64,000 nucleotides of DNA from Planctellipticum sp942493135 (GTDB lineage Bacteria > Planctomycetota > Planctomycetia > Planctomycetales > Planctomycetaceae): the NCBI GenBank assembly GCA_942493135.1, contig OW818684.1, forward strand, positions 496,001 through 560,000, read 5' to 3'. The translations under genes and the position numbers were made by a program. Of the stretch, positions 23,239 to 32,700 are shown piece by piece. Each line of letters starts with the position of its first letter. The first letter of the stretch is position 1. The notes under the pieces were generated by a model that was not told where the DNA came from, did no database searches, and was given only the letters and a program-made list of their open reading frames with translations.

Positions 23239-26200
23239 ATGGCACTTCGGAGTGATCTCAACATTCCCGTTCGGGTTGCTGTCGTGCAGCTCAACGGGCA
23301 TCAAGCAGCGACAATCGGTGGGCGGGACTTCGCCGGAGAACCAATCGTTGATGACCTTCCGCTGCCCATCGATCACTTAATCAGAACTGGACTTCTCGAT
23401 CTCGATCATGCGAGAGCAGAGATCAGAAGCCACTACCACAACTGGCACCGCGATCGCCTCCGTTCGGTACTCACCTACCTTGAACAGCTGTCGGATGAAC
23501 CGATACAGCTGGACCCGATACATCACTCGCCGTCGTCGTCATCGGACCGGCACTCTGGCCAGCATAATGCCGCCTCCCCTAGACCGTTTCTCCTAGTCGT
23601 GTTCCCAGAGTACTCTATTCCGTTTGAACTACTCTCCGACATTAGAGACTGGGCCGACCGTTACTACTCACCCGAGCCCGTTACCTCGTCGCACCATAGC
23701 CACTGTTTTGCTGAAGACGAGCCCGCAACTTGTCCCTCGGTGGCTGACAGTCGACCTATTCTCGTTCTATTTGCCGGAACGCATTCGTTACCCGAACGAA
23801 CAGAAGCCGTAGTCGATACATATAGACAACTTGGGTTCGATGAAGTCGACGACAGCGGCGACTCTTCGCTCGAGTATGCATACCGCTCTCCGTTGCCATC
23901 ACGAAGCGTACTTCCGATGTTCTATTACGATTGGACGCGACGAAAGGTTCGCGCTCGAATGAAGCTGAAACGCGTCCTATCGCCCTTCGAACTGACTCAC
24001 TCCGGAAGCCAGGCCTATGATGTGCACGAGTTGTTTGGGCCGCGCGATGTTTTACGTGTCCCCGTACAGCTTAACTGGTCGCCTCACGACGTTACCTCTC
24101 CATCCGTCGCCGGACAAGCTCGTCCTCGTTCAACGCCAAGTCTGCCGGCGAGCGACGGACATCGACTACAAATGACATTTCTGCCACTCATCTGTTCCGA
24201 GGCCCTGCAAACAATCCACAGCACGGAAGTTGATTGCGACATCGCTGTAATTCCTTCGTATAACCATCGTCCAGACGATTTCGATCACGTGATTGAGCAC
24301 GTATCTAAGCTGCAGCGCCTTGTCGTGTTCTGCAATGATGGTCGATACGGCGGTTCACGCTTCGCAATGCCGCCTTCGCTTCGTGGAGAGGGGTGGTGGT
24401 TGGGACATCCAAATCACGGAAAGCTTCCTCGTGGGGACGCGATCATCGTCGCTGACGTCGCGCCGATGGATCTGGCAGACCGAACTCTCGTAAACAATCC
24501 GAGTGAGCACTGTCAACTCCAGCGGCTGGCAGCCATAGTGCCTAAGTGTGTCGACGCACATAGTTTCATCGTGTCGCAATGCTTAAATGCACTCCGGGAG
24601 CGCGAGTCAAGCCGGGACAAGGACGGCGGAACAATTGATCTGTCGTTCCGGAAAATGGTCTTAACGGAGTGCCTTGAATACAGGACCCCAACTGAGCTGC
24701 AGCGAATAAAGATTGAACGGCTCCTTACACTTCGCGATATCGACAAGCGGCTTTGGGCTCTTTACGGAAGCGACGTCGTATTCGAGCACGGAGACGGTGG
24801 CGGTGATACCTTTCCTCTTGAGGAGCTAGAACGGAGGTTCTTAGCCTCGTTGATTAAGATAATAAGTGATATGCAATCCGAGATCCACCTTACAGCCGAG
24901 CAGCACAGAGCGATCGCCAAGGCTCTAGAAGTGTGCCGTAGTCGGCAGCGACTCGGGCGCGCTCCGAGCGAATACGTGATGGGCGGTCGCCTGCTCACGT
25001 CTGCGCAACAGAATCTCCGCAAGCAGTCGGACCGGTCTCGCGCCGATGCGCAACAATGCCTTGCAAATCATGTAGCAGAGCTGGTTGAGCGGTATCAGGC
25101 AGCATCGGCGTGGCTATACCTATATGCCCCAGGACGATACACTGCTACTGGATTGCCGCCAGTCAGCGTTTCTCGACCGCTGCAATGCGTTGTGGCACAC
25201 AACGCATTGCAGCTGCCAGATTCCGTGCAGGCGCTGGATGTTGACGAGAATGCTCCAAGCAGTATGGCTGCCGCTTGCGTAGCGTGCAGCGACATCGTGC
25301 TCTATCCGCTCCTCGTGGAACGTTTTGGAACCGTGCAGTATTCCGCATTCGTTCGGGCGCGCCGAGCATCGCGATCTGCCGTCTGCATCCCGATTTCAGC
25401 GGGCCGATTTGTCCCGAGAGGAGTGAATGCAAAGGAGGGTCTCGTCGGGGTATTAGTGCTTGAGTCCGGCGAGCCATATGCGTTTTCGTACGCGGATGCC
25501 TGCGAACTTCTCGCGGACGCGCGACCTTTGCTACTGCCGCTCACCTATCTCCGCGCCTCCTGCGAAGGTCTGACCGACTCGCTAATTTGGTACCCTCCTA
25601 CCATGTCGTGGTGTGTTTCGGGTCCGTTGAACGCTCTATGTCACGACGTGGCGTCGGCTCTTCCGGGAGCGCCTGGCCAGCCTAAACTCGGACTTACAGT
25701 ATGGTGTGCCGACAGCGAGCCCGTGGCTGACTCGGTGCGTGGGATGTCTTATGCGCTGGGTGCCGTTCGCTTCGATGCAGACTACTTGAGTCAGCGGATG
25801 CTAGGTACTTGGTCTGTGTCAGCTGCTGCAGGTGGCGTCGAGTCCGTGGAGTCCAATTGTGTCGTTCCTGATAGCTTCGTTGGAGAGATGTTATGCTCCC
25901 CTCCGGGAACGACGTTCAGTGATGACTGGCGCAGGATTCGTCGATTCGTCCGACAGGAAAAGGCTGTGCGAGCCGAACTGGAGTGGGTATTTGCCACGAA
26001 CTTTGCCGACGGCACTCACTTCTTCCCGGCGCGGCCGTTTCGTCCGATTGCTCATGCGAGTTCCAGGCATTGCAATGTAGATAACAAGGGTGTGGTGTGT
26101 TTGTATACGTACCACGGTACAACGGAGTCTTTGCGTCGGTTTTTGACGCCGCCTCGCCTTCGCAGTTTTGCAAGGCTCGTCGAACGGCTTCTGGCTCGAA

Positions 26201-28206
26201 ACACCATCGCCATGGCCTCGCTAGCGAGCTGTGCGCTTGATGCGCAGCTGCGCACGCTAGCCCTGACAGGCCAGAATACGTTTAACATCATTCGCGACTT
26301 TGTGAGTGACACGTTGCACTCTGATGGATGTTCGATTTTCGTGCTGGATGGCAGCAAGGTGAATTGCGTAGCTTCGACTGGATTGAATCAGAACGGCCGT
26401 GAAGTCCTCCGTGAGACGGCTTCGTATGACATCGAGGCTGACGCAGCGCCATCAAGCCATCTGACGTGCGAGCTGCTGCGCCGGGCACTGCTGGCCGCGA
26501 AGGGAAAGGAAGCCGAGGAATTGGACAATGTTCGGAGTCGATACTCCGTATTTCGTGTCAACAGGCAAACTGCTGCGGTCAGGCGCTCCCCGCCTTCATC
26601 GGCTCGTCTGCTGGAAAGCATTACATTGACGGATGCGGAGCATCGTCGCGCCATGTATCTCGTAGTGTGGCGTGCGAGTGACTACGATCGTCGCTCTGAG
26701 GTTCCCTGGGGAATTGTCAGGGTTACGAGATCGGCCCGGAAACAGCCATTTAATCGACTGGACGCCATAATACTAGAGCAATTGAGCGGCAGTATCGCCG
26801 CTGCATTTGAACTCAGGGCTGGCGACAGATCGCGAGCTAAGCGAAAGAGGGGCCTGCAGGAATTGCAGGCATGCGTGTCGTCTTATGAGTCAGCTTTGGA
26901 AGAAGAGGTTCTCAGGGCATCTGCATCCGAGGGATCGGATCGGGCCGGGCAAGGAAGCGTCGCAGCAGCGCTGAAGAGGAGAGATCTGTTCCAAAACGCC
27001 ATTGAGCGGTTGTTTACTGTTCCGAGTCAATTTCAGCAGTGGACTCGGCGGCGCATTGAGGCCATTCTCGAAGACCTATTTTTTTCATGCGACGACGTGT
27101 TACCGGTGCTAGCTACTTTCAGAACCGCCGTCCGTGAAGGCGTGGCTGGAGCAAACCTCCGTGTTCACGCAGTGCACGGGTATTCGCAGCTTGAGCTGAC
27201 AGAATCTGCGGTAAAGGGACTGCGGGAGGTAGAAGGCGGAATCGGATGGGACTGTTGTCACAGGCGTAGCTGCATTCGGTTCGCGCGATCCGACACGGGC
27301 TTTACCACGACATTTCGGGATTGCCAACGTGCAACTGAGTCGGGGCTGTGCTTGTCCATGGTGCTGCCATTTGAGCGTGATCCGATGATCGGCGTGCTGT
27401 CTATAGAGGTGAACCGGGAGGACTCTGCGTTACAGGAGCGCCATCGGCGTCTCATTTGTGCGGCGGCGATCCAGATTGCGAATGCAGCGATCGATCAATC
27501 CTTGCCAATGTGCGTTGGCGAGTGGCAAAGGCGCTATGACGGTGGGGATATAGGCCGGGACTTTATCAAGAGTCTCAATGCTTATGTCGCCTCATTGCCC
27601 ATTGACAGCTCCGAAATCAGAACAGAATTCGACAGATGGGGACTTGGGGTGACCATCAACGCCGTTGGGATCGAGGCGAGTAGAGATCGTGTGACGTCCG
27701 CTGCCATTAACACGGTGCAGTCGCATCTTGCGAGTGAACTCTTCGATCCGCTAGGTCTTCTGCCAAAATTCGTATCGCGTGATGCGCCACCGGATACCGC
27801 GCCTTCTAACCCTCACGACGCGCCGAATGCGTTCGGTCGTGTGTCTCCAACAGTGGAGTCGGAACTCGGGACTCTATCTAACCTGGGCGTGCGACTAGAT
27901 CTGGATAGAGGGGCATTTCTGCTCCCCCTGTGGATTGCCGGCGCAAGATGCGGGACTCTGGTTGGAATTCGCGACGCCGGCATGCCGTTTGCTGCTGACT
28001 GCAGCAGCTCCGAGCAAGCTCAGCTGATTTTCAGGATAGTTCGGGAGTTTTCCTGGCAATGGACGCTGTTTTATCGGCAATGGGAAGTCGCCCTCGGATC
28101 GCTTGACTGTCATTGGGGGATACGCTTTGTCGACCGGAGCAGCGGACAGGAGGGCGATTCAGCGAGGCTTGAGTGGAGACTCGATGGATACTTCTGCGAA
28201 GAGTAG
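23239..28206 (+). CDS. giant nitrilase-fold / multi-GAF protein of unknown function
   Basis: A 1655-residue protein. Residues 1-460 resemble the carbon-nitrogen hydrolase (nitrilase) fold: VRVAVVQLNG at the first strand, LLVVFPEYSIPFE with the catalytic Glu at 124, a Lys candidate in RMKLKRVLSPFE (242/244), and TFLPLICSEALQ with Cys at 319, then LVVFCNDGRYGGSR. The remaining part holds GAF-like sensor domains, best seen around 600-790 (GVLVLESGEPYAFSYADACE), 1090-1280 (CSIFVLDGSKVNCVASTGLN) and 1340-1510 (MIGVLSIEVNREDSALQERH). Codon use is visibly more A/T-rich than that of the flanking genes, a sign of foreign origin. Partner gene follows at 141 bp. The nitrilase would be the effector and the GAF array the sensor; this is inference. 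Confidence 0.75.
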   Translation: MALRSDLNIPVRVAVVQLNGHQAATIGGRDFAGEPIVDDLPLPIDHLIRTGLLDLDHARAEIRSHYHNWHRDRLRSVLTYLEQLSDEPIQLDPIHHSPSSSSDRHSGQHNAASPRPFLLVVFPEYSIPFELLSDIRDWADRYYSPEPVTSSHHSHCFAEDEPATCPSVADSRPILVLFAGTHSLPERTEAVVDTYRQLGFDEVDDSGDSSLEYAYRSPLPSRSVLPMFYYDWTRRKVRARMKLKRVLSPFELTHSGSQAYDVHELFGPRDVLRVPVQLNWSPHDVTSPSVAGQARPRSTPSLPASDGHRLQMTFLPLICSEALQTIHSTEVDCDIAVIPSYNHRPDDFDHVIEHVSKLQRLVVFCNDGRYGGSRFAMPPSLRGEGWWLGHPNHGKLPRGDAIIVADVAPMDLADRTLVNNPSEHCQLQRLAAIVPKCVDAHSFIVSQCLNALRERESSRDKDGGTIDLSFRKMVLTECLEYRTPTELQRIKIERLLTLRDIDKRLWALYGSDVVFEHGDGGGDTFPLEELERRFLASLIKIISDMQSEIHLTAEQHRAIAKALEVCRSRQRLGRAPSEYVMGGRLLTSAQQNLRKQSDRSRADAQQCLANHVAELVERYQAASAWLYLYAPGRYTATGLPPVSVSRPLQCVVAHNALQLPDSVQALDVDENAPSSMAAACVACSDIVLYPLLVERFGTVQYSAFVRARRASRSAVCIPISAGRFVPRGVNAKEGLVGVLVLESGEPYAFSYADACELLADARPLLLPLTYLRASCEGLTDSLIWYPPTMSWCVSGPLNALCHDVASALPGAPGQPKLGLTVWCADSEPVADSVRGMSYALGAVRFDADYLSQRMLGTWSVSAAAGGVESVESNCVVPDSFVGEMLCSPPGTTFSDDWRRIRRFVRQEKAVRAELEWVFATNFADGTHFFPARPFRPIAHASSRHCNVDNKGVVCLYTYHGTTESLRRFLTPPRLRSFARLVERLLARNTIAMASLASCALDAQLRTLALTGQNTFNIIRDFVSDTLHSDGCSIFVLDGSKVNCVASTGLNQNGREVLRETASYDIEADAAPSSHLTCELLRRALLAAKGKEAEELDNVRSRYSVFRVNRQTAAVRRSPPSSARLLESITLTDAEHRRAMYLVVWRASDYDRRSEVPWGIVRVTRSARKQPFNRLDAIILEQLSGSIAAAFELRAGDRSRAKRKRGLQELQACVSSYESALEEEVLRASASEGSDRAGQGSVAAALKRRDLFQNAIERLFTVPSQFQQWTRRRIEAILEDLFFSCDDVLPVLATFRTAVREGVAGANLRVHAVHGYSQLELTESAVKGLREVEGGIGWDCCHRRSCIRFARSDTGFTTTFRDCQRATESGLCLSMVLPFERDPMIGVLSIEVNREDSALQERHRRLICAAAIQIANAAIDQSLPMCVGEWQRRYDGGDIGRDFIKSLNAYVASLPIDSSEIRTEFDRWGLGVTINAVGIEASRDRVTSAAINTVQSHLASELFDPLGLLPKFVSRDAPPDTAPSNPHDAPNAFGRVSPTVESELGTLSNLGVRLDLDRGAFLLPLWIAGARCGTLVGIRDAGMPFAADCSSSEQAQLIFRIVREFSWQWTLFYRQWEVALGSLDCHWGIRFVDRSSGQEGDSARLEWRLDGYFCEE

Positions 28207-28347
28207 ACATGTGGCTACTGTGCTTGGGGTGCCAGCGAATTCTCCCCGCGAGCCGTAGATTGGCCCTGCTGGAGTTGGAACACAACGGGATTCATTGAAG
28301 CTATCCGGAGATTTACTCCGATTGGAGCGTTGGGAGGCAAGAGTTAC

Positions 28348-29154
28348 ATGACTGGCTACTCGACAAGGCTAAATCCTACATTTCAAACCGGCTCGATCTC
28401 GGACTCGCAAAAACACTTGCGGCTAGCCGCAAAACCCCCTAACGTGTTTAGCAGAAAGGAGTTGGGTGCGGCATATATCGTTGGGCCCAGTCGGGACGTG
28501 GCAAGCTATTTTTTTCTGGACTCGGAGAGTGAAACGCAGCTTACGGCGGACGAATTTCGAACGGCCGTCGCGAGCTGTTCTCCTGCAGGGCGATCTCCAA
28601 TTGTGCTCAATGGCACGCCGTGGGGATTCTGGGGGCTCGACGACAGCGGGCGAGTTTGCGTGTTTCGCAGGGAGGGCGCTCACAGAATTGGGCAAAAGAC
28701 GTCGTTTGTTGATCCCGCACAGTATGGCAACTTCTCACTGCAGATAGCGGATCCGGTACGACTGCAAACGCAGTGTGAATTCGTCGAGTTGAGGTGGTAC
28801 TTTGGGAGTCGTATCCCCCAATGGGTGAGACTTGCTCGCCAAGAATTGCATCAGCACGAAACGTCTGGATTGTGCGCGGAATCTTTTGTCGTATGTCGGA
28901 GTGATGCCGAGTTGGCGAGGGAGATTACGAACTGCGACCCAGATCGTTGGAGTGCAATGGTGCGCGGGCATCTTTGCTTCGTTCACAACAGGTTTACTGA
29001 TCGATGGGTTGTGTTTCGCGACGACACCGTCGTCGAAAGGAACGTAGACTTGGCATCGATGATTACGTCTCAAGAGGACGAGCAGCAATTCACATACTTT
29101 CTTGAATCGATACGCAGGGAGACGAACACTAGGCAACCCTATAGATCGAGGTAA
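28348..29154 (+). CDS. unrecognised partner of the nitrilase-GAF protein
   Basis: A 268-residue soluble protein on the same strand, 141 bp after the giant gene and with the same lower GC. It starts at ATG 28348, preceded by GGGAGG; a TTG seven codons earlier is possible. No known motif was found. Two similar blocks can be seen: IVLNGTPWGFWGLDDSGRVC (around 93) and AMVRGHLCFVHNRFTDRWVV (around 210). Each has a strand-turn-strand with aromatic residues, so the protein may be an internal duplication. Its close linkage suggests a dedicated partner. Confidence 0.65.
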   Translation: MTGYSTRLNPTFQTGSISDSQKHLRLAAKPPNVFSRKELGAAYIVGPSRDVASYFFLDSESETQLTADEFRTAVASCSPAGRSPIVLNGTPWGFWGLDDSGRVCVFRREGAHRIGQKTSFVDPAQYGNFSLQIADPVRLQTQCEFVELRWYFGSRIPQWVRLARQELHQHETSGLCAESFVVCRSDAELAREITNCDPDRWSAMVRGHLCFVHNRFTDRWVVFRDDTVVERNVDLASMITSQEDEQQFTYFLESIRRETNTRQPYRSR

Positions 29155-29262
29155 TGTTGTCACCATCTCGTATCGATTGGAAATCGAAGTATAGCGATGC
29201 CATTTGGCAGTTCCTGCTAATCGATGAGCGAATACCGTGATAGCAACTTGCCGTGAGGTTGA

Positions 29263-29625
29263 TTATACCGAGTTAGCGATCTTGGCTCGAAAAGTCTCAA
29301 ACCGTTTTTCAGCGAACTCTTTTCGCGATCGTTCCGAGATTGTAGCACGGAAACTGGATGGATATCCGTTAGACCATATTGCTGTAACCTGCTTCTGTGG
29401 TCTGTCATAGAGCCGGGTTGTCTTGGGATTCGCGTGCCCTGTCACGTATTGGACGTCTTTCAGGGATATCCCCTGCGTCAGCAAATCAGTGGCTGTCGCT
29501 ACCCGAAAGCTGTGAGGCGAAAGGTGAGTCGGGATGCCTGCGTCACGTAGGCGGCGGACCATTCGGCAGATATCGGCACCCGGCCTCCGGTGCATGACGG
29601 GCGAGCTGCCCGTTGTCTGAACCAC
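29263..29625 (-). pseudogene. C-terminal fragment of a tyrosine recombinase
   Basis: Only the catalytic end is left: DICRMVRRLRDAGIP, then LSPHSFRVATATDLLTQGIS (H-x-x-R) and the last motif GHANPKTTRLYDRPQK with the nucleophilic Tyr. It aligns with the end of the intact recombinase at 40203-41186 (TDIYRMLKRRLR, SPHGFRV, GHADPRTTRLYDRR). The N-terminal two-thirds are missing and are replaced at about 29610 by an IS5-type remnant on the other strand. The tail is longer than that of the intact copy. Confidence 0.8.
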
Positions 29626-29759
29626 CGCTGGCGCGTGGAACGGACGATCGTCTGGCTGCAGTCGTTCCGCCGACTCGTGACTCGCTACGAATACCGCGAT
29701 GAGTTCTTCCTCGGCTTCGTGCCCTCGCCTGTATGTTCATTACGCTCAGACGGTTTTGA
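29611..29759 (+). pseudogene. IS5-type transposase C-terminal remnant, frameshifted
   Basis: The frame encodes WRVERTIVWLQSFRRLVTRY, then EYRDEFFLGF, the hallmark of the C-terminus of IS5-group DDE transposases. After FLGF a one-base shift is needed to read the expected ending ALACMFITLRRF and stop (29757-29759). Nothing upstream of WRVER is left. It lies against the truncated recombinase and just beyond the 3' end of the giant methylase-helicase, so this is an insertion scar. Confidence 0.75.
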
Positions 29760-29785
29760 AACTGGTTCTAGCGAACCAGTCCCGG

Positions 29786-32700
29786 CTACAACCGAATGGG
29801 CTCCTCAAGCTGGGCCATCCGTTCCCGTGTCAGCCGATCCCGGAAGTTCTGCGGCCTATCGGCCGCCGTCAACCCCGACTCTTCAACCAGCGGAGCATCA
29901 GGATCGTCCGCGGGATGCGGAGGCGGCATCACCCGCTCATCCGCTGTGGCAGTGGACTTGCGGCGAATGCGCGCCGTGACCGGTTCTTCCGCCGCGACGA
30001 CGTTCTGCCGGATGCGCTGCGGCCCCGGCTCCATGATCTGCCCGGCTTTCAGCGCCTTGATGCGAGCCGCGATGTCACTGACGGAGAGCTGGTCCGGCTG
30101 GGCGGGGTCGGGAGCGACGGCTGACAATCCCGTCTTGAGTTGGTCCCGGAGGGTGGTCAACTCCGCCAGATACCTGTCCCACTCGAAGGATTGGCCCAAC
30201 CGTGATTGGTAGTCGCGAAGCTGGGTCTCGGTGAGCGCCAGCTCCTGCTGCCGCCGATCGCATTCCGCCGGGTAGTCAGCGGCCAGCCGTTCCAGAGCGT
30301 TCAGCACGGCTCGCGGTCCGCGGTGCTCGCGTGACAGGGCCGTCTGCCGCGTGGTCACGCCTTCGAGAGAGACTTCCGGCGGGAATTGCGGATTCAGCAC
30401 GACGCCAAACCGGAGTCCCCGAAATTGGCCCAGGGGAACGCGGGTGACTTCGCGAACGGTCTGCGGCAGGCCATCGAGTTTGTGGCCCAGCACGGCTGCA
30501 AGGTCCTCGCGCGGGAACGTCCGGCCGCCGATGGCCACCGGCGCACCGGCATGGGCTTCGAGCGTTGTTCGATCCAGCGTCAGTTGCGCCAGGCGCTGCG
30601 ATCGGCCCGCAATGATGCCCGGAAGATCCCGCACATTGCGGCGGGCGACGAACTGCTCATCGAGATGGTTACGTTTGAGCAGCGTGAGGCGTTGCAAATC
30701 GGCCTCGGCTTCGGCCAGGGTCAGGACCGCCGGATTGCCCGACGCAATCGCCTTCACCTCGGCGTAAGAGAGTTCCTGCCCGCCAATATCCTCGGCGCGG
30801 CGGAGCGCGTTATCGCCGGTCATCACCTGCGAAATGAAGCGGGCCTTGGTCTCCAGCGCCTGCCACATGTATGCGTCGAACGAGCCTGCGGTCACATAGC
30901 GGTAGATCGCCACTTCCGGGTTCTCGTTCCCCTGGCGCAGAATGCGACCGTCGCGTTGTTCGACCTCGGCCGGTTTCCAGGGGGCGTCCAGATGATGGAC
31001 CGCCAACAAACGTTTCTGGACGTTTGTTCCGGTCCCCATCTTCTGCGTGCTGCCGATCAGCACGCGCACCGCGCCATTCCGCACTTTCTCGAACAGGGCC
31101 TGTTTCTTGGCGTCGGAGTCGGCTTCGCCCATTACGGCGATCTGCTCGCGAGGGACGCCGCGGGCGATCAGTTTCTCGACGATTTCCGTATAGGGCGAGT
31201 AGCCCCAGGGCGTGGGGTTGACCCCCATGTCACTGAAAATCAGTTGCGTGCCGCGCGTCGCGGCGCTCTGCTCCCAGAGAGCGGCGACCTGGTCCACCAG
31301 TCGGTTGATCTTCGATTCCGGAAAGTCCGGCGCGGAAGAGGTCAGCATCCGGGCGTCGGTCGCCAGTTTCCGTCCGTCGGTCGTAATATTGAGGGCATTG
31401 TCCTCACGGGGATCGACCTTCTGCGACCGCAGCCGCTCATAACGCTCGACCAGTTTCTGCTGGAGGGCGTGCTGCGGCGGCGACATCGGGCAACTGACGA
31501 TGACCGGCTTGCCGGTCTCCAGGACGGGCCGCGGAAGGTTCAGCATCTCCGCCGTCTGCACGTCGGAAAACGCCCGGAACATCTGCTGGAGTTCCGGCAG
31601 GTTGGTGAATTTTGCGAAGCGGCTGCGGGGCCGCAGGCCGGCACCGTCGGGCGTGATCTCCATCGTGTCGACGACTTCACCGAAGGTGGCCGCCCAGGCA
31701 TCGAAATGTTCCAGCCCGCGGCTTTTCAGGCCGGCCGGATCGAGGAACCGCTGCATTGTGTACATTTCGACCATCGTGTTCGAGATCGGCGTGCCGGTGG
31801 CAAATGTGACGCCGTGGCCGGGACGCCGCTCGCCCAGATAGCGGGCTTTCATGTAGACATCGAAGGCTCGTTCGCTGCCGCCGGTCTGAATGCCGGCGAC
31901 CCGCTCCATTTTGGTGGGCGTCTCCAGATTCTTGAACGTATGGGCCTCGTCGATGAAGACATGATCGACCCCAAGTTCGTCGAACACCAGCCCGTCATCT
32001 TTCTTGTCGTCGGCGAGCAGGTTCTTGAGCCGTTCACAGCGGGCCGCCTTCTGCTTCTCGATGGTCTTGATGAGGTTACGGTTGGCTCCGCGGCGGCCGG
32101 CATGTTCGCGGAGCAATTGATCATACTCCGCAATTTGTTCCAGCAGGAATTGTTCCTGGTAGTCCCGCGACATGCCGATCCGCTCGAACGAGCTGTGCGT
32201 GACGACGATGCCGTCCCATGCGCCGCTGGCGATCTTGGCGGTCAGCAGTTTGCGGCGCTCGCGGGCGAGGTCGTCTTTGGAGGCGACCAGCAGTTTGGCG
32301 TTCGGATAAAGTTGCAGGAACTCGCGAGAGAACTGCTCCAGCAGGTGGTTGGGCACCACATACATCGGCTTCTGGATCAGCCCGGCCTGCTTCATCTTCA
32401 TGCCGGTGGCGGCCATCGTGTACGTCTTGCCGGCTCCCACGACATGGGCCAGCAAGGTGTTGCCGGAACTCATCCCTCGCCAGACGGCATCGTTCTGATG
32501 CGGTCGCAGGGCGATCGCGGGATTCATGCCGGGGAAATCGAGATGCGATCCGTCGAACAGCCGGGGACGGAGGTTGTTGTAGATGTCGTTATAGAGGCGG
32601 ACCAGCCGTTCGGTCCGTGTGGGATCGGTGAAGATCCAGGCGCGGAACCGCTCCTTGATGAGCTTCTGCTTTTCGCAGGCGGCGAGCGTCGCCTCGGCGT

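Noticed and set aside
25480..25520. YADA-like phrase in the giant nitrilase-GAF protein as a reverse-transcriptase active site (as in DRT nitrilase fusions)
   Set aside because: The context (FSYADACELLADARPLLLPL) is the end of a GAF domain; no other RT motifs are present.
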